Source: Shewanella atlantica (lineage in GTDB: Bacteria; Pseudomonadota; Gammaproteobacteria; Enterobacterales; Shewanellaceae). From it: 64,000 nt of DNA. Positions 61,738 through 64,000 of the stretch are shown here, piece after piece. Both the position numbers and the translations under genes were made by a program. Positions within the stretch are counted from its first letter, which is position 1. The number at the start of each line of letters is the position of its first letter. A model generated the notes under the pieces. That model searched no databases. It saw only the letters and a list, made by a program, of their open reading frames with translations, and was not told the DNA's origin. Location of the stretch: contig NZ_RXNV01000003.1 in NCBI RefSeq assembly GCF_003966265.1, positions 496,001-560,000 on the forward strand, given 5' to 3'.

Positions 61738-61873
61738 TCTTTTTTGAGCACAGTCACAAGATTAATGCAGGGAATTTCTCTGCATTAATATCTGACTTGT
61801 AAAAGACTGTACTACTCCTGTCTAATCGTTTATTTCACTCCTTCCTGAGAAGTAAACAGTCAGAGTAGAAGAT

Positions 61874-61909
61874 AAAAAAGAGCCACTGAATTTCAGTGGC
61901 TCTTTTTTT
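61874..61909. terminator. bidirectional terminator between yhbY and secF
   Basis: AAAAAAGAGCCACTGAA, TTCAGTGGCTCTTTTTTT: long stem with A and T runs, between convergent genes. Confidence 0.93.
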
Positions 61910-61927
61910 GTCTGTAGCACTTACGTT

Positions 61928-62872
61928 TTACGGTGTTTCAGGAATTGGTGTGAGCTTATAATGTTCCGAGTTAACCCTAAAGAGTTCAGGTAAACAGGTG
62001 CCCACCGATATCGATGACCAGGTTCCGGTCAGGATGCCGATAAACATCGCAATAGAGAAGCTTTCCAGCGGTCCACCTCCCATCACCCACAGCGCACTCA
62101 CCGTCATCAGTGTCGTACCACTGGTTACCATAGTCCGCGAGAAGGTTGCCTTCACCGCACTGGTGCACACATCGGCTATCACCATCTTAGGTTTTGACGT
62201 TAACAACTCCCTGATCCTGTCGGCGATAATAATAGAATCGTTAAGTGAGTAGCCTAAAATAGCCAGCACAGCGGCGAGGACCGTCAGATTAAACTCCAGC
62301 TGTGTCAGTGAGAAAAAGGCCAGTACGAAAATGACGTCATGAAACAGCGCAAATAGTGCTCCGCTGGCGAGGCGCCACTCGAAGCGAAAACTCAGGTAGC
62401 CTAAGATACATAACATAGCAACCAACAGGGCTAATCCACCCTGCTCCGCTAACTCCTGACCGATTTGTGGGCCAACAATGCTCGAATTCAGTACCTCAAC
62501 ACCACTGTGTAGCGGAGTTAATAACTGAACAACATCCAAGGCATTAGCACTGACATCACCCGAAGTTTCCGCCTGACTATAGCGCAGCACCCAACGTCCG
62601 GGCTCGCCCGCCGAGATCACACTCACCTCCTGCTCAGACACTCCCCCCAATAAGCGCTCAATCTGATTAGCCTTAATGTCACCGTCAATACGGATCTCGG
62701 TCACTACGCCACCGGTAAAGTCCAATCCCCAATTAAAGCCTTTAACAGTAATAACCGACAAGGAAAGTATCATCAGGATCAGAGAGAGACAGCTTGAAAC
62801 GTAGCGCCACTTTGTAAGTCTGTTCACTTTCTTAGTATTAGTATTAGTATTAGTATTAGTATTAATATTCAT
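61928..62872 (-). CDS. secF: Sec translocase accessory subunit SecF
   Basis: 314 residues, six helices; FNWGLDFTGGVVTEIRI and LGYSLNDSIIIADRIREL are diagnostic. The N-terminus begins with an Asn-Thr repeat (INTNTNTNTNTNTKK) encoded by a tandem AATACT unit before the first helix, which is odd. One base from secD; overlapping or coupled translation. In Shewanella there can be a second secDF pair, so this may not be the only copy. Confidence 0.92.
   Translation of the reverse strand: MNINTNTNTNTNTKKVNRLTKWRYVSSCLSLILMILSLSVITVKGFNWGLDFTGGVVTEIRIDGDIKANQIERLLGGVSEQEVSVISAGEPGRWVLRYSQAETSGDVSANALDVVQLLTPLHSGVEVLNSSIVGPQIGQELAEQGGLALLVAMLCILGYLSFRFEWRLASGALFALFHDVIFVLAFFSLTQLEFNLTVLAAVLAILGYSLNDSIIIADRIRELLTSKPKMVIADVCTSAVKATFSRTMVTSGTTLMTVSALWVMGGGPLESFSIAMFIGILTGTWSSISVGTCLPELFRVNSEHYKLTPIPETP
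62822..62860 (-). repeat. AATACT hexamer run at the secF start
   Basis: About five in-frame AATACT units after the ATG encode alternating Asn-Thr. Copy-number changes would leave the frame intact. Confidence 0.8.
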
Positions 62873-62873
62873 A

Positions 62874-64000
62874 TTACACCTTCACATCGCGGCTAAAGTC
62901 ACGTCCATACACCCAATTAATCAATGCCCGGGAAGCAAAAATTCCGGTAAACATACTGGTTAACAGCCCAAGGCCTAGTGTTAAGGCAAAACCTTGAATT
63001 GGACCGTTCCCTATGGAGTAGAGCACTACGGCGGTGATCATAGTGGTAAAGTTGGCATCAAAAATTGTTGAAACTGCGCTATCAAAACCTCTGTCTATCG
63101 CGTGGGCAAAGCCTCTTCCCTCCTTCAATTTATCCTTTATTCGCTCGAAGATGAGCACATTGGTATCGACGGCCATTCCAACGGTTAACACCAAACCAGC
63201 GATACCAGGCAGGGTTAACACAGCGCCGGGAATTAGCGCCAATAAGCCAAATAGAATCACCATATTGGTGATCAGAGCCACATTAGCCACCCAACCTAAA
63301 CGGCGATACCAGAGCCCCATAAAGAGCAAGGTCATTGCCATTCCCAGTGCCAAGGCAGAAAATCCATTGGTAATATTTTCCGCGCCGAGACTCGGCCCAA
63401 TAGTACGCTCTTCGACTATGGTAACCGGTGCAGTCATAGAGCCAGCCCGTAGTAATAGCGCTAGCTGCTGCGCCTGAGAATAGTCGCCAGCCCCGGTTAT
63501 GCTAAAGCGATCACCGAGTTGAGATTGAATCGTTGCAACGCTGATAACCTCCGTACTTTGCTTAACCTTACCTTGAGCATCACGGCTGTATTCGCTGTAG
63601 GATGTCGCCATCGGCTTTCCTATATTGTCACGAGAGAAGTCCGACATCACTTTGCCACCGGCTCGATCCAGATGGATCACTACCTCCGGCATCCCCATCT
63701 CCCCCAGACTCGCCCTGGCATCAACAATATGCTCGCCTCCGAGCACCGGCTTTCTGGCAACATAAACAGGCAGCGCTGATTTATCTTTTAAGATCTTAGC
63801 ATTCACCGACCCGGCATTTTTCACTTCATAAAAAGCCAGACTCGCCGTTGCTCCTATGACATTTTTTGCTGCAGCCGGATCCTGAACACCCGGTAACTCG
63901 ATTCTGATCCTGTGCTCACCCTGACGCTGAACCAAGGCTTCGGTGATCCCAAGCTGCTCAATACGGCTACGCATAATTTGAAGGTTTTGTTTTACCGTCA
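62874..64000 (-). CDS. secD: Sec translocase accessory subunit SecD, N-terminal part outside window
   Basis: 375 C-terminal residues visible; the frame continues past 64000 (TVKQNLQIMRSRIEQLGI). P1 head/base (about 1-190 visible), then helices with LAGIAGLVLTVGMAVDTNVL, the conserved Asp motif, and FANFTT-like region (IFDANFTTMITAVVLYSIG). Uses proton motive force to complete protein export. Confidence 0.94.
   Translation of the reverse strand, partial: TVKQNLQIMRSRIEQLGITEALVQRQGEHRIRIELPGVQDPAAAKNVIGATASLAFYEVKNAGSVNAKILKDKSALPVYVARKPVLGGEHIVDARASLGEMGMPEVVIHLDRAGGKVMSDFSRDNIGKPMATSYSEYSRDAQGKVKQSTEVISVATIQSQLGDRFSITGAGDYSQAQQLALLLRAGSMTAPVTIVEERTIGPSLGAENITNGFSALALGMAMTLLFMGLWYRRLGWVANVALITNMVILFGLLALIPGAVLTLPGIAGLVLTVGMAVDTNVLIFERIKDKLKEGRGFAHAIDRGFDSAVSTIFDANFTTMITAVVLYSIGNGPIQGFALTLGLGLLTSMFTGIFASRALINWVYGRDFSRDVKV

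Overview
The window looks like chromosomal DNA of a marine Shewanella or a very close relative. The TMAO respiration genes torECAD and torR/torS/torT have Shewanella-type features: a TorE subunit, a pentahaem TorC and TTCATA-type TorR operators. The core gene order (deoCABD, smp/serB, radA, then prfC, nlpI, pnp, rpsO, truB, rbfA, infB, nusA, rimP, metY, leu tRNA, secG, tpiA, glmM, folP, ftsH, rlmE, yhbY) is gammaproteobacterial. Species cannot be fixed from the sequence alone. There is no rRNA, prophage, intact insertion sequence or CRISPR array.

Region by region. 1-7.1 kb: the end of a YjiH-like gate protein, a large beta-propeller sensor kinase, a CBS protein and an NCS2 purine permease with a structured riboswitch-like leader. 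7.3-12.6 kb: a decayed SecD-head lipoprotein gene and the torECAD operon. 12.7-16.4 kb: a DUF3624 protein, a collagen-like haem lipoprotein behind a perfect FNR-type box, and a DEAD-box helicase. 16.5-21.8 kb: torS, torT and torR, with three 83-bp tandem repeats between torS and torT that carry degenerate TorR sites. 22-30.8 kb: two PilZ proteins, an AT-rich patch with a small membrane protein, radA, a hydrolase, serB and smp. 31-39.5 kb: a nucleoside catabolism and uptake block (deoCABD, a Tsx/OmpK-like porin, a NupC-type transporter), followed by a TatD-family hydrolase. 39.6-61.7 kb: the translation, RNA-decay and essential-gene block. Between pnp and rpsO, which are adjacent in E. coli, lie an opposite-strand GGDEF-EAL gene and repeat arrays. 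61.9-64 kb: secF and the 3' part of secD, continuing out of the window.

How the genes work together: TMAO is sensed by TorT/TorS and signalled through TorR to torECAD. Nucleosides enter through the porin and NupC and are degraded by DeoA, DeoD, DeoB and DeoC. Several c-di-GMP proteins (two PilZ, one GGDEF-EAL) lie in the window.

The least ordinary material is non-coding: the switch-like leader of the purine permease, the TorR-site tandem array, a family of 7-bp-period repeats at five places, REP palindromes, a 282-bp MITE-like element and a row of four hairpins. All function calls are made by reading the sequence; no database search was run.
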